Shown: positions 27,381-36,272 of the stretch, one piece after another
Layout: each line of letters opens with the position of its first letter
Numbering within the stretch: the first letter of the stretch is position 1
Assembly: GCF_900156815.1 (NCBI RefSeq)
Contig: NZ_FTOT01000002.1
Location: 1 to 64,000, forward strand
Direction of reading: 5' to 3'
Source of the DNA: Gemmobacter megaterium
GTDB lineage: Bacteria; Pseudomonadota; Alphaproteobacteria; Rhodobacterales; Rhodobacteraceae
Length of the DNA: 64,000 nt
The notes under the pieces: model-generated
Databases searched by the model: none
What the model was told of the DNA's origin: nothing
Seen by the model: the letters and a program-made list of their open reading frames with translations, nothing else
Translations under genes and position numbers: made by a program

Positions 27381-29089
27381 ATGATCCTGTTCGCCCGCGA
27401 CTATCCCTCGACCCTTGCCGGTCTGGTGGCGGATCTGCGCTGTGAACAGGCCGAGATCTGGACCTTTGACGACGAACAGACCCGCCGCGCCGCGGAACGC
27501 GCCCTTGCGGGGCGGGGTATCCGGGCGCATTGCCATTCGGCGCTGAAGCCGCTTGTCTGCGCCTTTGTCGAACACATCGAAACAGCGGGATTGCGGCAGG
27601 CCCATATCACCTGCCCCCGCCACCCCGATGCCGCCCCGCGCCGGTTCCTGCTGGAAAGCTACCCGCTGGTGGCGATGTTTCCCGACGTGGACTTCACCTT
27701 TGACGATGGCCCGGACCTGCGCGACCTGCCGGTCTATGCGTTGCGCCTGACCTATGCCGACGGGCGGCAGATCGACAGGCGCGTTGCCGCCCCCAACCGT
27801 CTGCACACCGATGCAACCGGCCGCACGGCCCTGTCACCCTGCGGATGGCTGGCGGTCGATGGCCGGGCCGCTCCAATGGAAACCGAGGTCGAGGCGCTGT
27901 TTCACCAGACGCTGGAGGCCATCGCGGCAGCAAACCGGGGCGCGACGCTGCCGTTTCAGGAACTGGCGCTGACCGTGACCCTGCCCATGCAGGACCGCGA
28001 TCTGGGGTGCGGCGACGAGGTGTTGTCCCTGCGCGAGGCGGTGCATGAGGATCTGTATTTCTCGGTGCTGGAACTGTTCCAGCTCCGCGCGGCCCTGCCG
28101 CCGGGCGACCGCAGCCTGCAACCGGGGCAGATTGTGCCCGAAGTGACCCACGGCCCCACCGCATCGGTGCGGATCGCCTTGCGCGACTGGAACCGCGCTG
28201 ATCTGGCCGAAGCCCTGCAGCGGCTGAAAACGGCAGATCAGGCGCTGTCAGCCGCCCAGATCGCGGCAGAGCTTGGCCGCCTGCCCGGCACGCGGCTGGA
28301 CTGCCGTTCGGTGGCGGGCCGCATCGTGCAGGCGGTGCATCTGGCGGGCTCCGACCGGGCCGTGCTGGTTTCGGCCGGTCAACATGCCAACGAAACATCG
28401 GGGCCGGTAGGGGTGCTGCGGGCCGCGCGGCGGCTGGCGGCGCGGGCAGGCGCGCATCTGGTCGTGCTGCCGCTGGAAAACCCCGATGGCTATGCGCTGC
28501 ACCGCCGGCTGGCGGCCGACAACCCGCGCCACATGCACCATGCCGCCCGCTACACCGCGCTGGGGGATGATCTGGAACATCGTCAGCCCCCCTGCACGAG
28601 GCGGCGCTGCGGGCGCGGGCGTTCCAGCGCGCGGCACCGCTGCTGCATGTCAACTGCCACGGCTACCCCGCCCATGAATGGATCCGGCCCTTTACCGGCT
28701 ATGTGCCGCATGGCTTTGAAAGCTGGTCGATACCGCGCGGCATGTTCCTGATCCTGCGCCATCGAACAGGCTGGGAGGCCGCGGCGCGATGGCTGGCAGA
28801 CCGGGTGACAGCGCGGCTGGCGCTGATACCGGGCCTTGCCGCGCGCAACGCCGCGATGATCGACCTGTTCGCCCGGCATGGCGGCGACAGCGGGCTGGAA
28901 CGGTTGCACGGCATACCCGTCGCCTTTGCCTGCAACGATGCGCAACCCGTACCGCTGACGCTGATCACCGAATATCCCGATGAAACGCTGACCGGCCCGG
29001 CGTTCCGCATCGCGCATGAGGTGCAGATGCAGGCCGTTCTGGCGGCCTATGGGGCCGCACAGCAGATGCCCCTGCCACCGATGGCCTAG
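27381..29089 (+). pseudogene. M14-family zinc carboxypeptidase-like protein, frameshifted
   Basis: The frame from 27381 encodes an N-terminal domain of about 300 residues of unknown type and then the first part of an M14 metallopeptidase, with the zinc motif HANE in SAGQHANETSG and LPLENPDGYAL. At a run of six C (28587-28592) the frame is lost. The continuation in the next frame has the second zinc histidine region (HVNCHGYPAHEW) and runs to 29089. Adding one C restores a single frame of about 570 residues. The zero frame as written ends at 28751 with a nonsense-like tail. This is either a recent inactivation or a homopolymer error. The preceding 260 bases hold nothing recognisable. Confidence 0.75.
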
Positions 29090-29105
29090 GCCCCTGCCCC
29101 GCCCT

Positions 29106-29558
29106 TCAGGCCCCCAGCACCTGATCGGCCACCTGATCGGACCGCAGCATGTCTTCGAGCGTCAGGGACTCGATGATCAGCAGATAAGACCAGAACACCT
29201 CGGCAAAGACCTTGCGGATCCGGCATGACGCCTCGTCCACGCAATCCTCGCACCGCTGATAGGCGCGACGCGACAGACAGGGCAGCGGCGCAATGGGGCC
29301 GTCGATCAGCCGCAGCAGTTCCGATAGCGAGATCTCGTTCGGCTTCTTGACCAGCAGATACCCGCCCGACCGCCCGCGGATCGAGGCGATCACGCCCGCG
29401 TTGCGCACCTCCAGCAGGATATGCTCCAGAAACCGCTTGGGCGTGCCCGACCGGCGCGCGACCTGTTCGATCGTCAGCGGCTCGGGGATGTCCCGCGCGG
29501 CTTCGTCTGCCAGCACAAGCAAGGCCTTCAGCGCATATTTCATCTTCTGCGTGATCAT
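29106..29558 (-). CDS. Rrf2-family transcriptional regulator
   Basis: A 150-residue Rrf2 protein with a winged helix (residues about 1-85; LTIEQVARRSGTPKRFLEHIL and SIRGRSGGYLL). A cysteine cluster, CLSRRAYQRCEDCVDEASC, follows, and in relatives such as IscR or NsrR a cluster of this kind can bind an iron-sulfur centre. It probably senses redox state, iron-sulfur status or sulfur supply. The M14-like gene converges on it from the other side. An A/T-rich palindrome lies upstream at 29659-29674. Targets are unknown. Confidence 0.88.
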   Translation of the reverse strand: MITQKMKYALKALLVLADEAARDIPEPLTIEQVARRSGTPKRFLEHILLEVRNAGVIASIRGRSGGYLLVKKPNEISLSELLRLIDGPIAPLPCLSRRAYQRCEDCVDEASCRIRKVFAEVFWSYLLIIESLTLEDMLRSDQVADQVLGA

Positions 29559-29658
29559 GCGACGACACTAGGCACAAGCCGGCAGCGACGCAATGTCGGC
29601 TTTGGGGAAAATCATCCGCCGACAGGCAGCGCCGGAAAAAACAAGGCGCTGAAAACAA

Positions 29659-29674
29659 AAGATTTACAAATCTT
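29659..29674. promoter_or_regulatory. A/T-rich palindrome upstream of the Rrf2 gene
   Basis: AAGATTTACAAATCTT is a near-perfect 16-bp palindrome (7-bp arms, 2-base centre) about 100 bases upstream of the rrf2 start in an unusually A-rich patch. It may be an operator for the Rrf2 protein. Its distance from the start codon keeps confidence moderate. Confidence 0.4.
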
Positions 29675-29722
29675 CTGCCGATGACCCGCACATTCGGAAA
29701 ACCGCGCCTTCGGTGGGCGCGT

Positions 29723-29744
29723 GCCCCTGCCCGCAGGCAGGGGC
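29723..29744 (-). terminator. Hairpin after the DUF35 gene
   Basis: A 9-bp perfect stem (29723-29731 with 29736-29744) with a 4-base loop lies nine bases downstream of the DUF35 stop on the minus strand. There is no T run, so it may end or stabilise the thiolase-operon transcript rather than act as a strong terminator. Confidence 0.5.
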
Positions 29745-29752
29745 CGTCAGGA

Positions 29753-30139
29753 TCAGGCCGGGGCAAAGGCGGGCAGACGCGTGCCGTCCATCCCGTCGAT
29801 GAACCGCAGCGCCACCCGCTGGCCGATCCGCAGGCTGTCGGGATCACAGTCCACGATATTGGTGAACAGCGAAATGCCCTCGTCCAGCGTGACATAGGCG
29901 GGCACGGTCATGGGCTTGGCCTTGCGCAGCACCGAGAAGGTATAGATCACCCCCTGCCCCGTGCTGTCTTGCCAATGGGTGTCCGCGCTGCCGCAATGGG
30001 GACAGATCGCGCGGGGATACCAATGCGCGCTGCCACAGGCACGGCAGGATTTCAGCAGCAACCGCCCCTGCGCGGCGGCCTGCCAGAAGGCGCCGGTTTC
30101 GGGATTGTCGAACAGGGCAGGATGGGGGGGATGGGTCAT
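29753..30139 (-). CDS. DUF35 OB-fold / rubredoxin-like zinc-ribbon protein
   Basis: A 128-residue protein has a zinc ribbon (CRACGSAHWYPRAICPHCGS) followed by an OB fold with the YTFSVLRKA segment. DUF35 proteins bind thiolase-like or acyl-CoA hydratase partners and support acyl-CoA binding; in steroid side-chain degradation they partner Ltp2-type aldolases. It starts three bases after the thiolase stop, so a complex of the two is likely. Confidence 0.88.
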   Translation of the reverse strand: MTHPPHPALFDNPETGAFWQAAAQGRLLLKSCRACGSAHWYPRAICPHCGSADTHWQDSTGQGVIYTFSVLRKAKPMTVPAYVTLDEGISLFTNIVDCDPDSLRIGQRVALRFIDGMDGTRLPAFAPA

Positions 30140-30142
30140 GGT

Positions 30143-31309
30143 CTACTCCCGTTCCAGAATGACAACGCTGCCCGCATGGCGCATTCCCAGCGAGCCGCCG
30201 ATCCCGCTGGCCAGCGCCAAAGTGCAATCGGGCACCTGCACGGCGGGATGCGCCTCGCCGCGCAACTGGCGCACGGCCTCGATGATCTTGGTCATGCCGC
30301 CCCGGTTGGCCGGGTGGTTGTTGCACAGCCCGCCGCCATCGGTGTTGAAGGGCAGCCGCCCGACGCCGGAAATCAGGTTGCCATCCATCACGAACCGCCC
30401 GCCCTGCCCCTTGTCGCAGAACGCCAGATCCTCGATCTGCATCAGCACGGTGATCGTGAAACTGTCATAGAGCGAGGCATAGCGGATGTCGCCAGGCCGC
30501 ACGCCCGCCTGATCGAAGGCACGTTTCCCCGCAGCGGCAATGGCGGAATATCCCAGATCGACGCGGCCGCCGTTCTGGCCCTTCATCGCCTCGCCCATGC
30601 CGCGCACACCAACCAGCGGCCGGGCCAGATTGCGGGCGATTTCCGGCCGGGCAATGACCAGCGCACCACCGCCGTCGGTGATCACGCAGCAGTCCAGCCG
30701 GTGCAGCGGATCGGCCAGCAGCGGGGAATTCACCACATCCTCGACCGTCACCACATCGCGCAGCAAGGCGCGGGGATTGTGCTGGGCATGATGCGAGGCG
30801 GCGACCTTGATCCAGGCCAGTTGTTCCGAGGTGGTGCCATGGTCGTGCATGTGCCGCTGCGCCACCATGGCATAGGATCCCAGGATCACATTGCCGAACG
30901 GCAGCTCGAACGGAATGTCGGGTTGCGCCGGATGGCCGGGGCGGACGGCGGTGCCGGTGGACATGCCATCGGCCCTGGGTCGCCCGCCCAGCGTGACCAG
31001 CGCCACGTCGCATTTCCCCGCCGCAATGGCCTGTACCGCATGGGCCACATGGATCTGATAGGAACAGCCCCCCGTGTCTGTGGTGTCGATATGCCGCAGA
31101 TCAAGGTTGAGGTAATCGACCAGCGCAAAGGCGCCGATCCCCGGCATGTCATTGCCACAGAAGAATCCGTCAACATCGGCAAATGTCAGGCCCGCATCAT
31201 CCAGCGCGCCCTTGGCCGCTTCGGCATGAAGCTGCGCCACGGTCTTGTCACTGGCCAGCCGGGTCGGATGTTCATAGGCGCCGACGATATGGGCGGGATG
31301 CTTGGTCAT
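30143..31309 (-). CDS. Thiolase-family protein (SCP-x/Ltp type)
   Basis: A 388-residue thiolase-superfamily enzyme of the lipid-transfer/SCP-x branch. Features include DTGGCSYQIHVAHAVQAIAAGKCDVALV around the position of the nucleophilic cysteine and GLCNNHPANRGGMTKI near the C-terminal histidine region. These differ from classic thiolases (CASG, GHPxGxTG), so it could be a thiolase or a retro-aldolase like Ltp2. GGAG lies six bases before the ATG. The DUF35 gene follows directly, which favours a heteromeric acyl-CoA carbon-carbon lyase. It is in one run with the FadB-like and acyl-CoA dehydrogenase genes. Confidence 0.85.
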   Translation of the reverse strand: MTKHPAHIVGAYEHPTRLASDKTVAQLHAEAAKGALDDAGLTFADVDGFFCGNDMPGIGAFALVDYLNLDLRHIDTTDTGGCSYQIHVAHAVQAIAAGKCDVALVTLGGRPRADGMSTGTAVRPGHPAQPDIPFELPFGNVILGSYAMVAQRHMHDHGTTSEQLAWIKVAASHHAQHNPRALLRDVVTVEDVVNSPLLADPLHRLDCCVITDGGGALVIARPEIARNLARPLVGVRGMGEAMKGQNGGRVDLGYSAIAAAGKRAFDQAGVRPGDIRYASLYDSFTITVLMQIEDLAFCDKGQGGRFVMDGNLISGVGRLPFNTDGGGLCNNHPANRGGMTKIIEAVRQLRGEAHPAVQVPDCTLALASGIGGSLGMRHAGSVVILERE

Positions 31310-31322
31310 GGGATGCTCCGTC

Positions 31323-33395
31323 TCAGTCGATCAGGCGGCCGCCGGTCGCGGCAAGGCGGCGCAGCAGGGCGCTGGGGCGCAGCGTGTCATCGCCCTGCGC
31401 CTCTGCCATACGGTCCAGCGTGGCAACGATGGCCGGCAGGCCGCGCGCATCGGCAAACTGCATCGGCCCGCCCCGATGACGTGGCCAACCATAGCCGTGC
31501 AGATAGATCACGTCGATATCCCCGGCCCGTTCGACGATGCCTTCTTCGAGGATCCGCGTGCCTTCGTTGATCAGGGGATAGAGCAGCCGCTCTTCGATCT
31601 CGGCGGCGCTGACGGCGCGTTGTGTGACGCCCAGCCGGGCCGCGACTTCGGCGACGACGGGGGCCAGCGCAGGGTCATCGACGCCATCCCGCGCGCCGTC
31701 GGGGTACAGATACCAGCCCTTGCCGGTCTTTTGCCCCCAGCGGCCCGCATCGGCCAGGGTATCCACCGGCTCCATCCGTTCGCCCCGCGCCTTGCGCAGG
31801 CGCCAGGCCACATCCAGCCCCGCCATGTCGCCCATCTGGCACGGCCCCATGCGAAAGCCGAAATCGGTCAGCACCGTATCCACCTGCCGGGGGGAACATC
31901 CCTCCAGCAGCAGGCGCTGGGTCTGGACCGTGCGCAGCCACAACATGCGGTTGCCGACAAAGCCATAGCAGACGCCGACCACCACGGGGATCTTGCCGGT
32001 CTTGCGGGCCAGATCCAGCACCGTGGCCAGCGTTTCGGGCGATGTGGCCGCACCGCGCACGATCTCCAGCAGCTTCATCACATTCGCCGGGCTGAAATAG
32101 TGCATTCCGACCACCCGGTCGGGGCGTTGGGTGACGGCGGCAAGCTCGTCGATATTCTGATACGAGGTGTTCGAAGCCAGAATGGCCGATGGCGGCGCAA
32201 GCCGGTCAAGTTGGGCAAAGACCTCCTTCTTCAGTCCCATGTCCTCGAACACCGCCTCGATCACCAGATCGGCCCCGGCGACACCGGCCTCCAGCCCCTG
32301 AACCCAGCGGAACCGGGCCAGCGCGGCGGCGGCCGCTTCGGGCGTCAGGCGGTCGCGCGACACCTGGCCGATATAGACGCCTTCGATCCGGGTCTTGGCC
32401 GCCTCCAGTGCGGGGGCCGAGGTTTCGACCATGGTGACGGTATAGCCCGCATTGGCGCAGGTGATGCCGATCCCGCCGCCCATGGTGCCCGCCCCGATGA
32501 TCGAGACCTGGGCCACGGACAGGCGCGGCGTTGCGCGGCTGACACCTGCCACATGGGCGCTGGCGCGTTCGGCCAGAAAGGCATGGATCATGGCCCGTGC
32601 CTCTGGCCCCGTGCGCAGGGTGTGAAAGGCCGCATGTTCCCGCGCGATGGCCGCATCGAAATCGGGATCGAAACTGTCCCGCACCGCTGCGATGGCGGCG
32701 CGGATGGCTGGCAGCGCGCCCTGCCCCAGCGCGACGGCCCGCGCCTCGAATGCCGCGCGGGCCGAAGGCAGGTCGCCCGCCGGGCCCTGCGGGGTCCGGT
32801 CGCGCAGCCGGGGCAAGGGGCGGGGCACCCTGTCCAGCAGCCCCCGCGCCTCGGCCAGCAGATCGCCCGATGTCACCGCATCGACCATGCCAAGGCGCAG
32901 CGCCTCGTCCGCCGCGACCTGACGGCCCGACGCGATCAGATCCAGCGCCGCCGCAGCCCCGACCAGCCGGGGCAGCCGCTGCGTACCGCCCGCGCCGGGG
33001 ATCAGCCCCAGCGTGGTTTCCGGCAGGCCCACCCGCACCCCCGCCGCCGCGATACGCGCGTGGCAGCCCATGGCAATCTCGTATCCGCCTCCCAGCGCCA
33101 AGCCCTGAAGCGCGGCCACCACCGGCTTGGTCATCCCTTCGACAAAGGCCAGCAGATCGTTGATCGACGGACCGCTGCGCGGCGCGTCGATCTGTTTGAG
33201 ATCGGCCCCCGCGACGAACACCTTACCCGTGCCGGTCAGGATCACCCCGCGCACTGCGGCATCCGCCTCGGCCCGGCGCATCAGCTCGTTCAGCGACAGC
33301 CGCACATGGGAGCCAAGGGCATTGACCGGCGGATTGTCCACCCGGATGACGGCAATGCCGCCCTGAACGCTGTAATCTGTGCCGGTTCCCGTCAT
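31323..33395 (-). CDS. Bifunctional enoyl-CoA hydratase / 3-hydroxyacyl-CoA dehydrogenase (FadB-like)
   Basis: A 690-residue enzyme carries out two steps of beta-oxidation. The N-terminal crotonase domain (about 1-190) has the oxyanion motif VAGADLKQID and GLPETTLGLIPGAGGTQRL with both glutamates. The NAD-binding domain begins near SIIGAGTMGGGIGITCANAG, with the catalytic histidine region VVGMHYFSPANVMKLLE, followed by two C-terminal dehydrogenase domains. The ATG at 33395 has GGGA six bases upstream. An ATG at 33425 would overlap the upstream stop as ATGA and cannot be excluded. It lies between the acyl-CoA dehydrogenase and thiolase genes. Confidence 0.9.
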   Translation of the reverse strand: MTGTGTDYSVQGGIAVIRVDNPPVNALGSHVRLSLNELMRRAEADAAVRGVILTGTGKVFVAGADLKQIDAPRSGPSINDLLAFVEGMTKPVVAALQGLALGGGYEIAMGCHARIAAAGVRVGLPETTLGLIPGAGGTQRLPRLVGAAAALDLIASGRQVAADEALRLGMVDAVTSGDLLAEARGLLDRVPRPLPRLRDRTPQGPAGDLPSARAAFEARAVALGQGALPAIRAAIAAVRDSFDPDFDAAIAREHAAFHTLRTGPEARAMIHAFLAERASAHVAGVSRATPRLSVAQVSIIGAGTMGGGIGITCANAGYTVTMVETSAPALEAAKTRIEGVYIGQVSRDRLTPEAAAAALARFRWVQGLEAGVAGADLVIEAVFEDMGLKKEVFAQLDRLAPPSAILASNTSYQNIDELAAVTQRPDRVVGMHYFSPANVMKLLEIVRGAATSPETLATVLDLARKTGKIPVVVGVCYGFVGNRMLWLRTVQTQRLLLEGCSPRQVDTVLTDFGFRMGPCQMGDMAGLDVAWRLRKARGERMEPVDTLADAGRWGQKTGKGWYLYPDGARDGVDDPALAPVVAEVAARLGVTQRAVSAAEIEERLLYPLINEGTRILEEGIVERAGDIDVIYLHGYGWPRHRGGPMQFADARGLPAIVATLDRMAEAQGDDTLRPSALLRRLAATGGRLID

Positions 33396-33421
33396 GCCAT
33401 GTCCCGCCCTGCTGTGTTCCG

Positions 33422-34537
33422 TCATGCCGCACGCGCCATCGCGCCCAGCCGCGCCCGATGCGCCGCGCCATTGCCCAGCCACGGCCCCCAAGCCATCACC
33501 CGCTTGACATACAGGCTGACGTCGCTGGCATCGGTATAGCCGATGGCGCCATGCAACTGGATCGCCTGCCGCACCGCGTCAAAGGCCACGTCGCTGCACC
33601 GCGCCTTGCACCCGGCCACCACGCGCGGGCGGTCGGCACTGTCGAACTGCCGCGCGGCATGGGCCAGCACGGAATTGGCCAGTTCGATCTGCACGAACAG
33701 ATCGACGGCGGTGAACTGCACCGCCTGATTGGCGCCGATCGCCCGGCCGAACTGCTTGCGGTCGCGCAGATAGTCCAGCGTCATGGCAAAGACCGCCTCG
33801 GCCGCGCCAACCAGTTCCGCCGACACCGCCATACGGCCCAGATCCAGCACACGGTCCAGCAGCGCGGCCCCCGCATCCGGCCCGGCGATCAGGTCTGCGG
33901 CAGGCAGAAACGCGCCGTCAAAATCCAGTTCCGACATTTCGCCGCGATCCACCGCCGTACCGGGGCGCAGCGTCACCCCGGCGGCATCGCGGGACAGCCA
34001 GCCCAACAGCACCCCGCCCCCCATGCGCGCCGCAACGATCCAGCCATCGGCCCGCCCGGCCCAAGGCACAAAGGCCGCGCGCCCCGACAGGCGGACCCCA
34101 TCGCCCGCCGCCTCGGCCACCGGCCCGCACCGATCCGATCCTGTCGCCCCGGCCCCGTCCTGCCAGGCCAGCGTGGCCACCAAACTGCCTTCGGACAGCG
34201 CCGCCAGACGTTCGGCAAAGGCGGCCTGGCCCGACCACCCCAGCAGGCTGGCCGCCATCACGCCGCTGGCCACCACCGGCTCGGGCAGCAGACGGCGGCC
34301 AAGCTCGCGGTGCAGCGCGACCAGATCGGCGCAGTCCAGCCCCGACCCGGCCTCGGCCAACAGCCCCAGCCAGCCCATGTCCCCCAGCGCGCGCAAAAAG
34401 GCCGGATCAAAGGCGCGCCCGGCCGCCAGGTCGCGTTGCGCCGCCAGGGGGCGCCGCCGCTCCAGCCAGTCCCGCGCGCTTTGACGCAGGATGGCGCGAT
34501 GTTCCGGCTCAAAGGCAGTGATGGCCTGCGCGAACAT
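33422..34537 (-). CDS. Acyl-CoA dehydrogenase, subunit-like 1
   Basis: A 371-residue flavoprotein of the acyl-CoA dehydrogenase family. The middle domain is divergent and the C-terminal helical domain has DRKQFGRAIGANQAVQF and IQLHGAIGYTDASDVSLYVKR. The usual catalytic glutamate cannot be placed with certainty. A second dehydrogenase is encoded at 40519-41667. Paired, divergent dehydrogenases are known to form mixed complexes in steroid degraders, so a heteromeric enzyme is possible here. AGGAGG five bases before the ATG at 34537 fixes the start. The gene is first in a minus-strand operon, divergent from the SDR gene. Confidence 0.85.
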   Translation of the reverse strand: MFAQAITAFEPEHRAILRQSARDWLERRRPLAAQRDLAAGRAFDPAFLRALGDMGWLGLLAEAGSGLDCADLVALHRELGRRLLPEPVVASGVMAASLLGWSGQAAFAERLAALSEGSLVATLAWQDGAGATGSDRCGPVAEAAGDGVRLSGRAAFVPWAGRADGWIVAARMGGGVLLGWLSRDAAGVTLRPGTAVDRGEMSELDFDGAFLPAADLIAGPDAGAALLDRVLDLGRMAVSAELVGAAEAVFAMTLDYLRDRKQFGRAIGANQAVQFTAVDLFVQIELANSVLAHAARQFDSADRPRVVAGCKARCSDVAFDAVRQAIQLHGAIGYTDASDVSLYVKRVMAWGPWLGNGAAHRARLGAMARAA

Positions 34538-34561
34538 GTGATCCTCCTGTGATTCCGCCAT

Positions 34562-34631
34562 CAGCTATTGCATGGTGCGGCATCATTGGTCAATAATGTG
34601 AATATCATTTCATATTTCGAACGGAATCGCC
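34562..34631. promoter_or_regulatory. Divergent promoter region between the dehydrogenase and SDR genes
   Basis: This 70-base gap is A/T rich against its surroundings. It contains AATAT (34601-34605) and ATATT (34612-34616) as inverted arms, and ATTGGTCAAT at 34585-34594. Both catabolic operons start here, so it is a natural target for the island's IclR protein. No exact match to the repeat at 40443-40466 is seen. Confidence 0.4.
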
Positions 34632-35441
34632 ATGCCAAGCTTCGATTTTCACGGTGCAACGGTCTTCGTCGCCGGGGGCACCAGCGGCATCAACCTTGGC
34701 ATCGCCCATGGATTCGCGGCCGCCGGGGCGAATGTCGCCGTGATGAGCCGCAACCCCGACAGGGTCGCCCAGGCCCAGGCGGACCTTGCACGCCATGGCG
34801 GCAAGGTGCTGGGCCTCACGGGCGATGTCCGCCATATGGATCAGGTGCAGGCGGCCATGACACAGGCGCATCAGGCGCTGGGAGCCTTTGACGTGCTGGT
34901 CTCGGGCGCGGCGGGGAATTTCCTGTGCCCCGCGCTGGATCTGTCGTCGAACGGGTTCAAGGTGGTGATCGACATCGACCTGATCGGCACCTTCCACGTG
35001 ATGCGCGCCGGCTTTGACCATGCCCGCAGGCCCGGCGCCTCGTTCATCAACATCTCGGCCCCGCAATCCACCTCGCCTGCCCCGATGCAGGTTCATGCCT
35101 GCGCTGCCAAGGCCGGGCTGGACCAGGTGATGCGGGTGCTGGCGATGGAATGGGGGCCGCTGGGCGTGCGGGTCAATTCCATCATGCCCGGCCCGATCGC
35201 AGGCACCGGCGGGCTGGCGAAACTGGTGGCCGCGGACGAGCAGGACGCCTTTGCCGCCCGCGTGCCCCTGCGGCGGGTCGGCGAGTGCGAGGATGTGGCG
35301 AACCTTGCCATGTTCCTTGCCTCGCCGCTGGCCAGCTACATCACCGGCGCCCTGATCCCGGCCGATGGCGGCGTCTCGCTGCTGGGCGGGCGGAACTATG
35401 CCGGCACCCCTGAACCCACCTCAACCGGAGCCCAGACATGA
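34632..35441 (+). CDS. SDR oxidoreductase, 2,4-dienoyl-CoA reductase-like
   Basis: A 269-residue short-chain dehydrogenase/reductase. The NADP-binding loop reads VFVAGGTSGINLGIA and the substrate-side segment is NISAPQSTSPAPMQVHACAAKAG. The tyrosine of the usual YxxxK motif is replaced by Ala while the lysine is kept, as in mitochondrial and peroxisomal 2,4-dienoyl-CoA reductases (SASAK). That supports reduction of an unsaturated acyl-CoA rather than alcohol chemistry. It overlaps the next gene by ATGA. Confidence 0.85.
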   Translation: MPSFDFHGATVFVAGGTSGINLGIAHGFAAAGANVAVMSRNPDRVAQAQADLARHGGKVLGLTGDVRHMDQVQAAMTQAHQALGAFDVLVSGAAGNFLCPALDLSSNGFKVVIDIDLIGTFHVMRAGFDHARRPGASFINISAPQSTSPAPMQVHACAAKAGLDQVMRVLAMEWGPLGVRVNSIMPGPIAGTGGLAKLVAADEQDAFAARVPLRRVGECEDVANLAMFLASPLASYITGALIPADGGVSLLGGRNYAGTPEPTSTGAQT

Positions 35442-36214
35442 CCCCGATGATCCGAGAGTTGCATGATGGCGTGGCGCTGTGGCGCCTGAACATGCCAGAG
35501 CAACGCAATCCCCTGTCGCCCGCCATGAAGGCCGCCTTTACCGAAGGGATCGCCGGATTTTCCACCGATCCGGCGCAGCGCGTTCTGGTGATCACCGGCC
35601 AGGACGAGGTGTTCTGTGCCGGCGGCGATCTGCGCAGCATCGACAGCACGCCCGGCACGGTCGCCACCCGCCAGCGCATGGCGGACTCGCACGCCTTCAT
35701 CCGCGCGATGGCCGCGGTGGAAAAACCCGTGGTGATGGCGGTCAACGGCGCGGCTGTCGGGGCCGGGGCCTCGCTGGCCATGCTGGGCGATGTGATCGTC
35801 GCCTCTGACCGGGGCTGGTTCGCCTCTGGCTTTCCCAAGGTGGGGGTGCTGCCGGATCTGGGGCTGCTATATACCCTGCCCCGCATCATCGGCATGGCGC
35901 GGGCCAAGGATTTCGTGCTGACCCTGCGCCGCTACGATGCTGCCGAGGCGCTGGCCATCGGCATGGTCAGCCGGGTGTTCGCACATGACACCCTGCTGGA
36001 GGACACCATGAAGATGGCCGCAGGCATGGCACGCGGGCCGGGCGTGTCGCTGGGGCTGTCCAAACGGCTGATGAACCTGGGGATGGCCGACACCTTCGAC
36101 AGCTACCTTGTGCGCGAGGAACTGGGCCAGGCGGTGGTCTTTGGCACCGAGGATTTCCGCGAAGGCGCCCGCGCGTTCCGCGACAAGCGCCCGCCCGAAT
36201 TCTCGGGCCGGTGA
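35438..36214 (+). CDS. Enoyl-CoA hydratase/isomerase (PaaG-like)
   Basis: A 258-residue crotonase-fold protein. The oxyanion loop is VFCAGGDLRSID and the second conserved stretch GAAVGAGASLAMLGDVIVASD. The glutamate of true hydratases (PE in FGQPE) is changed, giving FASGFPKVGVLPDLG, whereas the PD aspartate is kept as in PaaG-type isomerases. Double-bond isomerisation of an acyl-CoA is therefore as likely as hydration. It is translationally coupled to the dienoyl-CoA reductase-like gene, so the two probably act in sequence on unsaturated intermediates. Confidence 0.87.
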   Translation: MTPMIRELHDGVALWRLNMPEQRNPLSPAMKAAFTEGIAGFSTDPAQRVLVITGQDEVFCAGGDLRSIDSTPGTVATRQRMADSHAFIRAMAAVEKPVVMAVNGAAVGAGASLAMLGDVIVASDRGWFASGFPKVGVLPDLGLLYTLPRIIGMARAKDFVLTLRRYDAAEALAIGMVSRVFAHDTLLEDTMKMAAGMARGPGVSLGLSKRLMNLGMADTFDSYLVREELGQAVVFGTEDFREGARAFRDKRPPEFSGR

Positions 36215-36272
36215 TCCCTGTCGCAACCGCGCGCAGGACGCTATAAACCGACAGTTCTCAGAGGAGACCAGA

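Noticed and set aside
27184-27384. A 66-codon frame whose stop overlaps the M14 gene start as ATGA
   Set aside because: Composition is Arg/Ala/Gly/Pro rich, no ribosome site, and no family. The overlap is probably chance.
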